From Candidatus Peregrinibacteria bacterium CG10_big_fil_rev_8_21_14_0_10_49_16 (lineage in GTDB: Bacteria; Patescibacteriota; Gracilibacteria; Peribacterales; Peribacteraceae), in assembly GCA_002772605.1 (NCBI GenBank), contig PFDS01000040.1, positions 733-64,732 on the forward strand: DNA of 64,000 bases, read 5' to 3'. Positions within the stretch are counted from its first letter, which is position 1, and the number at the start of each line of letters is the position of its first letter. This document shows, piece after piece, positions 39,496-48,510 of this stretch. Under the pieces are notes generated by a model. That model was not told the origin of the DNA. It saw only the letters and a list, made by a program, of their open reading frames with translations, and ran no database searches. The position numbers and the translations under genes were made by a program.

Positions 39496-40416
39496 ATGTC
39501 TACTCCTTCCATCGCTCATCGGGCTCTGAAGACACGAAATCAGAAGAATCAATCTGGAACAATTATCTCATATACGACGATCACACAATCTCAGTCCCAC
39601 ACTATTGCGTTGATCGAACTGGAAGACGGTTCACGGGTACTGGGACAGATAGTGTGTCACTCTGAGCAAAATATGCTCAGTGCAACAGCACTCATTGGCC
39701 AACGCGTCATGCCTCGCATGGCACTCTCCTCTATAACGGAGCAGGGCCTTCGCATCTACGACATTTCCTACGAAGTCATCATACAGAAAAAAATTGATAC
39801 ATTTGATGAAAGCGTGTTTCCACGCTATATCCTCGCTATTACCGGCCCTTCAGGAGTAGGAAAATCTACCGTCAGCAAACTACTGGGAACTGTCTGCAGC
39901 CACTCTATGACACGCGTCCCTATTCTGACGACACGTCACCCTAAAGAGGGTGATGATGGCGAATATACATACGTATCGCAGAAAGAATTTGAAAAACTAC
40001 ACAAAGAAGGGAAACTCGCTGCGTACACTGATATTCCATCAAACAGCGAGGAACGCCGATACGGCTACGTAGTAGAAGACCTTGAGAGAATCTGGGAAAA
40101 TGGGAAAGTGCCCGTTGTGGTCACAGAAATGCACCTGTTGCAGGGATTGGCGCAACACTTTGGACGTCGCTCCATCCTCTCCTTCGGCCTCCTTCCTCCA
40201 GGGAAAAGCCGACGTGCAATGCTCAGTTCACTCCTCTTTCGTCTGCGAAAACGTGGCCGCGAAACCGAAGCACAGATCCGTGAACGCCTCAAACATGCTG
40301 TGCAAGACCTGCAATTCTTCAAAGAACGTGCCGAACTCTTCGACCACATTCTCGTCAACGAAGATTTGGATACACTCATCAAAACGTTCCAGAAACATGC
40401 ACTAGAAACTGTATAA
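39496..40416 (+). CDS. DUF35 OB-fold / guanylate-kinase-like fusion protein
   Basis: A 306-residue fusion that starts directly after the thiolase stop. Residues about 20-95 (GTIISYTTI..., ALIELEDGSRVLGQIV, GQRV) match the OB-fold half of DUF35 acyl-CoA-binding proteins; the usual N-terminal zinc ribbon is missing. Residues about 111-306 form a P-loop kinase: GPSGVGKS (117-124), TTRHPKEGDDGEYTYVS (145-161), and the lid RKRGRETEAQIRERL, as in guanylate kinase. The guanine-recognition part of Gmk (the EW..GNxYGT region) is not conserved: here it reads KLAAYTDI...RRYGY. It may be a scaffold with kinase activity on another substrate, possibly phosphomevalonate, or a divergent Gmk. The domain calls are good; the activity is open. 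Confidence 0.75.
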   Translation: MSTPSIAHRALKTRNQKNQSGTIISYTTITQSQSHTIALIELEDGSRVLGQIVCHSEQNMLSATALIGQRVMPRMALSSITEQGLRIYDISYEVIIQKKIDTFDESVFPRYILAITGPSGVGKSTVSKLLGTVCSHSMTRVPILTTRHPKEGDDGEYTYVSQKEFEKLHKEGKLAAYTDIPSNSEERRYGYVVEDLERIWENGKVPVVVTEMHLLQGLAQHFGRRSILSFGLLPPGKSRRAMLSSLLFRLRKRGRETEAQIRERLKHAVQDLQFFKERAELFDHILVNEDLDTLIKTFQKHALETV

Positions 40417-40417
40417 C

Positions 40418-42010
40418 CTATCTTCCAGGGCACATTGCTGCGATAGCATCTGACACAAGACCGAGAAAATTCTTTTCAAAGTACTCTTTGAATTCTAACG
40501 CCAATGCATCTGCTACACGATCGTAGTCATCGGGATGGGACCACATCTTTTTTGGATTGAGCAGGTTTTCGTCCACTCCAGGACAAACCAAAGGAACAGC
40601 CACATGAAACTTGCGGTACTCCCAATAGGGCACACTGTGTAATTCCCCACGTAATGCAGCACACACAAGGTGACGCGTCACGGCAATATCCATTCGCTCT
40701 CCAACTCCATACGGACCACCACTCCAGCCTGTGTTCACAAGATAGACCGCTGATCCATATTGCGTCAGTTTCTGCTGAAAGAGATCCAAGTAGTCCTGTG
40801 GTTTTCGTGGCATAAACGGACCACCGAAAAATCGCGAAAATGTCGCTTTTGGCTTTGTGATACCCGCTTCGGTTCCTGCGAGTTTGGATGTGTATCCGAG
40901 TAAGAACCAGAGCATCGCCTGCTCTGTATTCAACTTCGCAATGGGAGGAAGCACCCCACTCGCATCAGCTGTAAGGAAGATAATCGTGGAAGGATGTGCC
41001 CCTTGTCCACCCTTTTTTACATTCTGCAAACTGGTCAATGGATAGGTAGCACGGGAATTTTCAGTGAACCGATCATCATCGGTGTCGATAGTGCCGTCGG
41101 GATAGACCATAGCATTCTCAATAATGGCATCTTGTCCTTGTTCCAGAACTGCCATATAGATCTCCGGTTCCTTCTCTTTGCGAAGACCGATCAATTTCGC
41201 ATAGCACCCGTTCTCCATATTCGCAATACCCTCATCCGACCATAGATGTTCGTCGTCGCCAATCATCTTTCTCTGAGAATCACTGGATAAGGTTGTCTTA
41301 CCAGTTCCTGACAAACCGAGAAAGAGCGCCGTCGACCCGTCAGGAGCTTCATTTGCACTGCAGTGCAGTGGCAGAATTCCGTGTTCTGGGAGAAGCGCAT
41401 TCATCACTGTAAAAGCGAGCTTCTTCACAGAACCAAGATAAGAAGATCCATATACCAATCCTCGACGTCTCTGGAAATCCATTGCGATAAGTGCCTTGGA
41501 GGATCCTGGTCGCTGTACAGTATCATATGGCAACACAAGAATGGTTAATGGATCACCAAGTTGAGATTCTGCATATTGAGCATCCAAAAACATATTCAGA
41601 GTGAATAGTGTACTCAGTGCACTATCAGTAACCGTCTGCACTGAAAGTGCATACTGTGGGTGTGCTCCCACAGACCGGTGTGTGACGTAGAGCCGTTCTT
41701 TTTGAGACAACATGTGTTGCGCTTCAGACCATACCTCATCAAATACGTTGGGTTCCATAGGAATACACGTCTGCGAAAAACTCCAGTCAATGGTAGGATC
41801 TCCTGGGTGACAGACCATGTACGTATTTTGAGGAATGCGTCCTGTTGACAGTGCGGGGCGCCACACAGCAAGCGCACCGGAGGCACTCGGAAGTGCCTCA
41901 CGGACCGTGAGAATCTCATCTACAAGAGAGGAACGTGATGGATCTACCCAGATATTCGGATGCGTGGTAAGCAATGATGTGGAAACAGAAGAAGTGGCAA
42001 CAGAAGACAT
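40418..42010 (-). CDS. pckA: Phosphoenolpyruvate carboxykinase (ATP)
   Basis: A 530-residue enzyme converting oxaloacetate and ATP to PEP, CO2 and ADP. The kinase P-loop is GLSGTGKTTLS (about residue 232 onward), preceded by LPLHCSANE and followed by IGDDEHLWSDEGIANMENGCYAK. MDFQRRRGLVYGSSYLGSVKK holds substrate-binding residues. Length is normal. TAAACT lies exactly 6 nt before the ATG. It converges on the fusion gene with 1 nt between stops. Together with the following aminotransferase it suggests gluconeogenic or anaplerotic flow from amino acids. Confidence 0.95.
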   Translation of the reverse strand: MSSVATSSVSTSLLTTHPNIWVDPSRSSLVDEILTVREALPSASGALAVWRPALSTGRIPQNTYMVCHPGDPTIDWSFSQTCIPMEPNVFDEVWSEAQHMLSQKERLYVTHRSVGAHPQYALSVQTVTDSALSTLFTLNMFLDAQYAESQLGDPLTILVLPYDTVQRPGSSKALIAMDFQRRRGLVYGSSYLGSVKKLAFTVMNALLPEHGILPLHCSANEAPDGSTALFLGLSGTGKTTLSSDSQRKMIGDDEHLWSDEGIANMENGCYAKLIGLRKEKEPEIYMAVLEQGQDAIIENAMVYPDGTIDTDDDRFTENSRATYPLTSLQNVKKGGQGAHPSTIIFLTADASGVLPPIAKLNTEQAMLWFLLGYTSKLAGTEAGITKPKATFSRFFGGPFMPRKPQDYLDLFQQKLTQYGSAVYLVNTGWSGGPYGVGERMDIAVTRHLVCAALRGELHSVPYWEYRKFHVAVPLVCPGVDENLLNPKKMWSHPDDYDRVADALALEFKEYFEKNFLGLVSDAIAAMCPGR

Positions 42011-42019
42011 AAAGAGAGT

Positions 42020-43255
42020 TTAAGAAGAAAGGTCACAGAATGTTTTATGCAGATTGTCGTAGAGCAGAGGAAGCTGCTCTGTAGGAACCGAGGAAAAGGC
42101 AATGCGTACTTTGTCCTGTCCGAGAGCGACAATCCCCGTATCATACTGTTCAAGCAAATGCCGTCGTACGGCTTCCGCGTCAAGATGATGCAACTGCAAA
42201 CAGAGAAAGTACCCGGAGTTACAGGGAAGGAGAGTACAAAAACGTGCAAAACGACCCTGAACAAGAATGTCCTGTGAACGGTGAAAACGTTTCCTCAACA
42301 GTTCTTTGTTCCTCTGTTTTTCTCGGGCATACGTTGACGAACGCAGTGTGCGAAGCACGAGGTGTTGTGACAACTGAGAACAGTTCGATACATCGCCTCG
42401 TACAAAACCAGCAACTCTGTCTTCCAGATCTGTGTACATCTCTTTCGTTGTCGCCTTCCCACCAAACGTAAGGAATCCAACACGCAAACCCCATGCATAT
42501 TCTTCTTTTGTCGCCCCATCAATCTTCACTGCGAGCACGCGTTCATGAAGGTTCGCCAATCGTGCAAACAGAGATTCCTGAGGAAGAGCGTCGTCATATG
42601 TGAGTCCGAAATACGCATCATCACAGAGTACTGTCAAAGTACTGCCACGTTCTGCTTCATCGGAGAGAGAAGCGCACAAAGACTCGTACTCTACAGCCGT
42701 ATATCCTGTTGGATTATTCGGAAAATTAAGAAGTAAAACTTTATGTGTTGAAGAGGAATGTTGTATGGCAGTACACAAGGACTCCACATCCATTCGTCCC
42801 TCGTGAAATAGAGGAATGGCATGAAGAGTTGCTCCCCAGAGCTTCTCGAATGTCTGACGATAGTTTCCCCAATAGGGAGAAAAGATATAGACCGCATCAC
42901 CCGGATCTGTGAAGAGACAAGCACATGCACTGAGACCATGGGTAATCCCCGCAGTCACTACAGGAGTACTCACAGAAGCAGGAAGTGATGGGTTTTTAAG
43001 ACGCATGTGCCGCAACCACTCATTGCGTAAACTTTCTATTCCGTGAGTCGATGCATAGGGTAGTACTTCTTCCAGAGGCAAATTCACGAGCCTCATGAGA
43101 GAAGGGAGATGTAAGGGGACCCCCTCCTCATCCAAAGCAATACCAATTGTAGCGTTTATGGGTTTCCCTCGTGCCTCTGCCGTCTGCGTCACGATGCCGC
43201 CATGTGGAAAAGAAATGCGCTTTCCACGCTCAGAAAGCCAAGAATGAAGGGACAT
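42020..43255 (-). CDS. Pyridoxal-phosphate aminotransferase, class I/II
   Basis: A 411-residue fold-type I aminotransferase. It shows VTAGITHGLSACACLFTDPGDAVYIFSPYWGNY, then LLLNFPNNPTGYTAVEYESL, DDAYFGLTYDD, and the PLP-lysine segment KIDGATKEEYAWGLRVGF. The amino-acid substrate cannot be read from sequence. The ATG at 43255 is preferred over 43264 because TAGGAT lies 7 nt before it. It sits directly upstream of pckA on the same strand (9 nt gap), suggesting an operon feeding oxaloacetate to PEP. Confidence 0.88.
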   Translation of the reverse strand: MSLHSWLSERGKRISFPHGGIVTQTAEARGKPINATIGIALDEEGVPLHLPSLMRLVNLPLEEVLPYASTHGIESLRNEWLRHMRLKNPSLPASVSTPVVTAGITHGLSACACLFTDPGDAVYIFSPYWGNYRQTFEKLWGATLHAIPLFHEGRMDVESLCTAIQHSSSTHKVLLLNFPNNPTGYTAVEYESLCASLSDEAERGSTLTVLCDDAYFGLTYDDALPQESLFARLANLHERVLAVKIDGATKEEYAWGLRVGFLTFGGKATTKEMYTDLEDRVAGFVRGDVSNCSQLSQHLVLRTLRSSTYAREKQRNKELLRKRFHRSQDILVQGRFARFCTLLPCNSGYFLCLQLHHLDAEAVRRHLLEQYDTGIVALGQDKVRIAFSSVPTEQLPLLYDNLHKTFCDLSS

Positions 43256-43504
43256 GCGCCTCATCCTACACAGAGAACTCCCGAGGGAAAACAAAAGAAC
43301 GTGCAAAAAAGCCTACGAAACCCCCCATCTCTCACTTTATCGCATGTGCAGGACCAAAATATATCCCACAAGAACTTCCCACAATTCACCAGTCTTAATA
43401 CGTCGTATTTTAAAAGAATAAATGCCAGTAATAGAGCTACAAGATAAATGGTCCAAAATTGCAATTCCCGAAGCCGAGTCACCTGTGGATAATGAGCGGT
43501 CCCT

Positions 43505-44203
43505 ATGGCCTATCCACGCGTCCCCTACCGGGTTGAATACACGAAAAATAAGTACTCCCGGGCTATTTTGCGTGAAAATACGATTATTATCCGTCTGGCG
43601 AAAAACCTGAGCGCTGAGGAGCACAGGGAACACGTTCAGAGCTTACTGGAACGGATGATGGAACAGGTCCGCAAGGAACACCATAAGAAACTCATTCACC
43701 CATTCCGTCATATACTGCAAGGTGGCCAAAGTCAGACAGTCAGGCTAGCAACTGGCAAGACCTTCACATTTACTCTTATACCAGGAACAACTACGAAAGC
43801 CAGACGCAAACCAAACGGATGGCATATTACCGTGAGCCCACACATTCGAAGAAAGACGTTACACCGCCTCCTCTGGTCACTCATTGCGAAAGAGGAGTTG
43901 CCACGCATTGCGCAACTCGTGGCACGCATCAACGACGAACGTACGAAAGTACACGTAAAAAATGTCCGCGTAGCCTTTGCCCAATCACAGTGGGGCAGTT
44001 GTTCCCCACGCGGCACTATCATGCTCAACGCCGCTCTTCTCTTCGCACCGCCATCACTGCTGTGTTACGTCATTGTGCATGAACTTGTACACCGAAGAGT
44101 ATCGAACCATTCACAGAAATACTGGAATCTTGTAGAAGAAGCTCTTCCCAACTACAAAAGAGCAATCAAAAAAATGCAACAGTATCGGTTACCAACACTA
44201 TGA
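43505..44203 (+). CDS. YgjP-like (DUF45) metallopeptidase
   Basis: A 232-residue protein with the C-terminal WLM/YgjP-like zinc site. QWGSCSPRGTIMLNAALLFAPPSLLCYVIVHELVHRR contains the HExxH variant HELVH, followed by NHSQKYW with the third His ligand. The N-terminal part is typical of the family. Biological substrates of this family are poorly known. The 250 bp between the aminotransferase start and this gene contain no further gene that I can support. Confidence 0.87.
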   Translation: MAYPRVPYRVEYTKNKYSRAILRENTIIIRLAKNLSAEEHREHVQSLLERMMEQVRKEHHKKLIHPFRHILQGGQSQTVRLATGKTFTFTLIPGTTTKARRKPNGWHITVSPHIRRKTLHRLLWSLIAKEELPRIAQLVARINDERTKVHVKNVRVAFAQSQWGSCSPRGTIMLNAALLFAPPSLLCYVIVHELVHRRVSNHSQKYWNLVEEALPNYKRAIKKMQQYRLPTL

Positions 44204-44207
44204 ACTC

Positions 44208-44858
44208 TTACGGTACCCGTGTACTGCGTAAAATTGCACGCACACGCGCTCTGGCAGCTCGATCTTGCTCTGCACGACGAGGACGGTTGCGCGTATATCC
44301 CTCTTCTACCATTCTCGTGCACAAGTTATAAAACCCAGAGAGAAACTTCTCCATACCTTCCGGACATATTTCACGTCGAAGGTACTGACGAAGCAGTGTG
44401 CGACCATCAGCATCTAAATCACTGTACTCCAACGAAGATTCTGGAGCAGCAGCATGCACAGGTTCATCTTCACTACCTTCCGATGCCGTCACAGCTGTAT
44501 CACTCTGTGAAAAGTCTTTCGCAAGAAATGCACGAATAGCATCAAAGTCATTGATATCCGGACAAACGATATCCTTATGGCCTGCTGCATGAAGGTCACG
44601 ACACTTTTCACGAGCATCCGCGTAGTCTCGCCGACGCTGGATACGTGTCGTCGTATGAAACTGAAGAACATTATATTGAAAAGTTTGGTTGTCAAAATTC
44701 TCAAACCACATGCCATCATCATCGGATGATCGAAATTGCGCACCAAATCCCGCACCCATGCCTCCAAACAAACCGACAAGAATGGAAAACGCAAATGTAA
44801 CGGCAGCCATTGCAATGAGCATATGCCGTAAAGAATGTTTTATATATTTTTGTGACAT
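44208..44858 (-). CDS. Hypothetical single-pass membrane or exported protein
   Basis: A 216-residue protein of unknown family with one N-terminal hydrophobic segment (MLIAMAAVTFAFSILVGLFGGMGAGFGA), then a polar domain with paired cysteines (REKCRDL, IVCPDIND, EICPEGME, NLCTR) and a Ser/Glu-rich linker (about 120-142). The C-terminus is Arg-rich. ATG 44858 is preferred because a perfect TATAAT lies exactly 6 nt upstream; a GTG at 44861 would add one residue. It lies downstream of trpS on the same strand with its own promoter. Confidence 0.6.
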   Translation of the reverse strand: MSQKYIKHSLRHMLIAMAAVTFAFSILVGLFGGMGAGFGAQFRSSDDDGMWFENFDNQTFQYNVLQFHTTTRIQRRRDYADAREKCRDLHAAGHKDIVCPDINDFDAIRAFLAKDFSQSDTAVTASEGSEDEPVHAAAPESSLEYSDLDADGRTLLRQYLRREICPEGMEKFLSGFYNLCTRMVEEGYTRNRPRRAEQDRAARARVRAILRSTRVP

Positions 44859-44884
44859 CACTTCATTATACCAAAATTGGCTAT

Positions 44885-45841
44885 CTACCGCAATCCTACG
44901 GCTTTCTGCACTCGCTCCATCGTCTTTTCCGCAATGGTTTTTGCTCTTGCAGCCCCGTCAGCCATAATCGCCGCGATGTCACTGTCTTTTAGGTCTTCCC
45001 GATTTTTCCTCATAGGGCCAAAATAATCCATAAATGTCCCTAGGAGGCGTTTTTTGGCATCACCGTAACTCAGCCCCTCCCGATACTCATCGGCAAGCCT
45101 CACGGCCTCTTTTTCATCCAGAAGAAGCTTGTGGATTTGGTAGATGATACACGAATCCGGGTCTTTTGGGTCAGTAGCACCTTTGGAATCTGTCACAATC
45201 CCCATGATTGCCTTTGTCACCACTTTCTCATCACTAAAGAGCGGAATTGTATTGTTATAACTCTTGCTCATTTTTTGCCCATCCGTACCGGGAATAACAG
45301 CGACGTCACCCTGAATCTGCACCTCCGGAAGCGTAAGTATGCCCTCGCCATAACGGTGGTTAAACTTCTGTGCAATGTCCCGCGCCATTTCCACATGCTG
45401 CTTTTGGTCTTTTCCTACAGGAACGATGTCCGCGTCATAGAGAAGAATGTCAGCCGCCTGCAGCACAGGATAGGTAAAGAGCCCTGCGCTCGCTTCGATC
45501 CCCTTCTGCACTTTATCTTTATAGCTCACTGCACGTTCTAGAAATCCCACAGGGGTCACGCAATTCAAAACCCAGGCAAGTTCGGCATGGGCAGACACGT
45601 ACGACTGAAAAAAGAGAATGCCTTTATCGGGATCGAAACCGCACGCAAGTAAGTCTTTTGTGAGATCCTGTCGAAATGAACGTAACTGTTCAGGATCATG
45701 CACCGTCGTCAGTGCATGGAGGTCAACAACAATGTAGATATTCTCGTCTTCTCCAAGAAGATCGATATTCGGCTTTATGGAACCAAAATAGTTTCCCACA
45801 TGTGCAGCACCCGATGGTTGTATCCCAGATAAAACCCGCAT
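44885..45841 (-). CDS. trpS: Tryptophanyl-tRNA synthetase
   Basis: A 318-residue class Ic synthetase charging tRNA-Trp. The N-terminus VLSGIQPSGAAHVGNYFG has the HIGH-like motif, VPVGKDQKQHVEMARDIA is the tryptophan-site region, and the KMSKS loop GQKMSKSYNN sits near residue 190. TACAAT lies exactly 6 nt before ATG 45841, and TTGGGA lies 17 nt further upstream. The slipin gene ends 15 nt away on the same strand. Confidence 0.97.
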   Translation of the reverse strand: MRVLSGIQPSGAAHVGNYFGSIKPNIDLLGEDENIYIVVDLHALTTVHDPEQLRSFRQDLTKDLLACGFDPDKGILFFQSYVSAHAELAWVLNCVTPVGFLERAVSYKDKVQKGIEASAGLFTYPVLQAADILLYDADIVPVGKDQKQHVEMARDIAQKFNHRYGEGILTLPEVQIQGDVAVIPGTDGQKMSKSYNNTIPLFSDEKVVTKAIMGIVTDSKGATDPKDPDSCIIYQIHKLLLDEKEAVRLADEYREGLSYGDAKKRLLGTFMDYFGPMRKNREDLKDSDIAAIMADGAARAKTIAEKTMERVQKAVGLR

Positions 45842-45856
45842 GCAGCAATTGTATCG

Positions 45857-46628
45857 TTACTTCACCGAACTCCCAATCTTTTCTAATGCTTTCAGCGACT
45901 CAATCGGTATCATCCAGACCGTTGTATTACTCTGATCAGAGCTAAGGTCATTGATGCTCTGCAATGTACGTAGATGCAATGCTCCCGGCTGCTGCGAGAG
46001 CGTCTGCGCTGCTTTAGCCATATTTTCGGCAGCAAGAACTTCTCCCTGTGAGTTAATGATCACAGCCTGCTTCTCGCGCTCTGCCTCAGCAACTTTCGCA
46101 ATCGTACGCTTCAGGCTTTCAGGGAGAATAATGTCTTTTAGCTCTACTGTCTTCACATCAATCCCCCATGCATCCGACGCACTATCAACACGTTTCTTTA
46201 TCCTGTCGGCAATCTCCTGCTTATTTGCCAGAAGTTCATCCAACGTCACTTCGCCAACAGCGTTACGCATGGTTGTTTGTGCCAACTGCGAAACAGCGTA
46301 GTAGAAATTCTCCACTTCTAAGATGGCTCTTGACGCGTCGAGAACGCGAAAATACAGAACAGCATTGATACGAATCGGAATGTTATCCTTTGTAATCGCT
46401 TCCTGGTCGGGCACATCCACTGCTTTGACACGAATATCTACTTTGATCAGACGCTGAAAAACGGGAATGAGAACCTTCCATCCCGGACCCCACACACGAG
46501 AAAACTTTCCCATCGTCAGCACAACCCCCCCGCTCATACTGATTGACCTGACGAATCATGGAAATCAGCAACACAACGATTGCCGCGAGAACAAAGAAAC
46601 TGAAGGAAAGTTGAAGAGAAGTATCCAT
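45857..46628 (-). pseudogene. Slipin/stomatin-like SPFH protein gene, frameshifted
   Basis: The gene encodes a membrane-anchored SPFH/band-7 scaffold protein of about 256 residues if the frame is restored. The first part (MDTSLQLSFSFF, a transmembrane helix, then RQVNQYERG) and the second part (VVLTMGKFSRVWGPGWKVLIPVFQ... to SVK) lie in different frames. They join exactly at a run of seven C on the plus strand (46525-46531). Removing one base restores the canonical YERGVVLTMGKF junction. Either this is a sequencing or assembly indel, a true mutation, or slippage-based phase variation. The rest of the domain is intact, including LAQTTMRNAVGEVTLDELL. RluA lies upstream on the same strand. Confidence 0.88.
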
Positions 46629-46647
46629 AGGAATGGAGTGTGCACTG

Positions 46648-47301
46648 TTATGACGTTGCATGCAATCGTTGTATTGCACGATCAAATGCCGGAGGGAGCG
46701 GAGCCTCAACATGAACAACCTGACTCTGTACGGGATGTGGAAAAGCCAGCGATACCGCATGCAAAAAGAGTTTTCTACATCCATATGCACGCGCAAACAG
46801 TCGGTTGAATTTTACATGACCATATTCATCATCAAGAACAAGAGGATGGCCAATCTCTGCAAAATGCCGACGAATTTGGTGATGACGTCCTGTTTCAATG
46901 TCACACTCCACGAGTGATACATCTCGAAACGATTCAACAATATGGTACCTAGTTATTGCTTCCACTATTCCCTTCCCGCGAGCAGGAAGTTTGATCCGAA
47001 TTACACCCTGCCGTTTTGGTCGGCCTACAACAAGAGCAAGGTATTTCTTCTTCCATCCTGCAAAGTCGCTCTTCAAAACAGCTTCCAGCACTTTCTTCGA
47101 TCGTGCAAACACAATGCATCCTGATGTTTGATAATCAAGCCGATGAATCGCCCGCAAGCCCGGATAGTCTTTTTTGAGAAAATCGAGTAATGGCAACTTC
47201 TCCACTTTTCCTTTACCACGCACTACAAGTTCTCCACTCAACTTATTCACCACAAGAAGGTGTTCGTCACAAAAGAGAATACGGCGGGGATCGATGGGCA
47301 C
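46648..47301 (-). CDS. RluA-family pseudouridine synthase
   Basis: A 217-residue RNA pseudouridine synthase. The catalytic motif is HRLDYQTSGCIVFARS with the active Asp, preceded by LLVVNKLSGELVV and followed by KKKYLALVVG, the GRHHQIRRHFAEIGHPL segment and the terminal KLFLHAVSLAFPHP. It lacks an S4 domain and is at the short end of the family, so the RNA target (23S rRNA or tRNA) cannot be stated. It begins with GTG at 47301, overlapping the ndk stop (TAGTG), so it is translationally coupled to ndk. Confidence 0.92.
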   Translation of the reverse strand: MPIDPRRILFCDEHLLVVNKLSGELVVRGKGKVEKLPLLDFLKKDYPGLRAIHRLDYQTSGCIVFARSKKVLEAVLKSDFAGWKKKYLALVVGRPKRQGVIRIKLPARGKGIVEAITRYHIVESFRDVSLVECDIETGRHHQIRRHFAEIGHPLVLDDEYGHVKFNRLFARAYGCRKLFLHAVSLAFPHPVQSQVVHVEAPLPPAFDRAIQRLHATS

Positions 47302-47708
47302 TATGCACAGTGTACAAGTTCTTTCTCTTCAAAAAATCGTTTCATTTCCTGCTCGGCACTCTCGAAAGAATCTGATCCGTGAATAACGTTAAAGCTCAAG
47401 CTTCGTGCAAATCGACCTCTGATGGTATCCGGTTCATCAAGGCTGCCGATACGACGTCGGATGGCTGCGATAACATCCTCACCTTCAAACACCAAAGCAA
47501 GGCACGGACCGGAAAGCATGTATGTTTCAAACTCATCGTAAAAAGGCTTTCCAACAATATGCGCATAATGTTCGTGCATAAGTTCACGCGTCATCTGAAT
47601 ATACTTTGCCGCACAGATACGTCCTTCTTTTTCCAGATCAGCAATAATCTCGCCGCAAATACGACGTTGAATGGCATCCGGCCGAAGGAGGACCAGAGTT
47701 TGTTGCAT
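47301..47708 (-). CDS. ndk: Nucleoside diphosphate kinase
   Basis: A 135-residue enzyme balancing NTP and dNTP pools by phosphate transfer through a His intermediate. TLVLLRPDAIQRRICGEII is the N-terminal signature, GPCLALVFEGEDVIAAIR the nucleotide-site region, and NVIHGSDSFESAEQE holds the catalytic His. TATAAA lies 8 nt (or TAAATT 6 nt) before ATG 47708. Confidence 0.97.
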   Translation of the reverse strand: MQQTLVLLRPDAIQRRICGEIIADLEKEGRICAAKYIQMTRELMHEHYAHIVGKPFYDEFETYMLSGPCLALVFEGEDVIAAIRRRIGSLDEPDTIRGRFARSLSFNVIHGSDSFESAEQEMKRFFEEKELVHCA

Positions 47709-47750
47709 ATGAAAAATTTATACTAATTTTAAAAAATGTCAATACGCTTA

Positions 47751-48464
47751 CTAAGCGGCGACATCCTCTAGTGAATGTTGATCTCTCCCTTTTGGATTAT
47801 ACACAGTAACTGTGCCTGGAGCATATTGACCGCTCATGGCATCAGAAAGTGCATGAAACATAGTCTGGTTCATCCATAGCGTCTTATCTTTCCTATCTTG
47901 GGGACAGCGGACCACAATGAGCTGCATCATTTCTGGTGACACTCTCTTATGAACAGCAAGTTCCGCGTTCGTGATGAAAGAAAAATCCTGCTCTACTCTT
48001 CGCACATCATCCGCAGTTGTGAGGGCAATCACCATCGTTGAGTCCGCATCTGTCGTACCTTGTACATGTGCATAGTTGTAGAAAGTCGCATTAAAAAAGC
48101 GATCAACATCGTTCGTACCGGACGGATCACCAAAAAAAGCCATACCAGATGTCCAGTAACTCGCTGCTCCTTCCGGAGTAACAGGATCGACTCCCTTTTC
48201 GTAGACCAAAGGTAATGCAGACGCTCTTTTCACTCCGTGAAACAGAAACTGCCCTCGCCTTGCCCGTTCTACAAATTCAACAACAGTCTGTGGCTCCACG
48301 CCGATAGTATCTGCAACTGTTCTACAAAACTTTTCCACATGCGCATGCTGCAGTAACCGCTTCGCTGCTTCACGTATGCTATTAGCATCTTTTCCAAAAG
48401 ACTCTGAGGAATGATCTGAGCTACTAGGTGTGTGTTTTTCGAAGGAAAACTCTGGAGACGTCAT
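47751..48464 (-). CDS. Hypothetical protein with an FLFHG motif
   Basis: A 237-residue soluble protein of unknown family. After a disordered Ser/His-rich N-terminus and a helical segment, residues about 72-95 read QFLFHGVKRASALPLVYEKGVDP. This resembles the LFHGT...GL strand of ADP-ribosyltransferase-like folds, but the remaining catalytic residues are not evident, so the suggestion is weak. TATATT lies 7 nt before ATG 48464. Both flanks are unusually AT-rich. Confidence 0.55.
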   Translation of the reverse strand: MTSPEFSFEKHTPSSSDHSSESFGKDANSIREAAKRLLQHAHVEKFCRTVADTIGVEPQTVVEFVERARRGQFLFHGVKRASALPLVYEKGVDPVTPEGAASYWTSGMAFFGDPSGTNDVDRFFNATFYNYAHVQGTTDADSTMVIALTTADDVRRVEQDFSFITNAELAVHKRVSPEMMQLIVVRCPQDRKDKTLWMNQTMFHALSDAMSGQYAPGTVTVYNPKGRDQHSLEDVAA

Positions 48465-48510
48465 TATGTTAAATATAGTATAAATTTAATAAAAAGTCAA
48501 TATTAGACAT

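Noticed and set aside
46383..46628. A separate small gene covering the N-terminus before the slipin
   Set aside because: Its product is the slipin anchor (transmembrane helix plus NQYERG) up to the C7 tract, then nonsense. It is the first half of the frameshifted slipin, not an independent gene.
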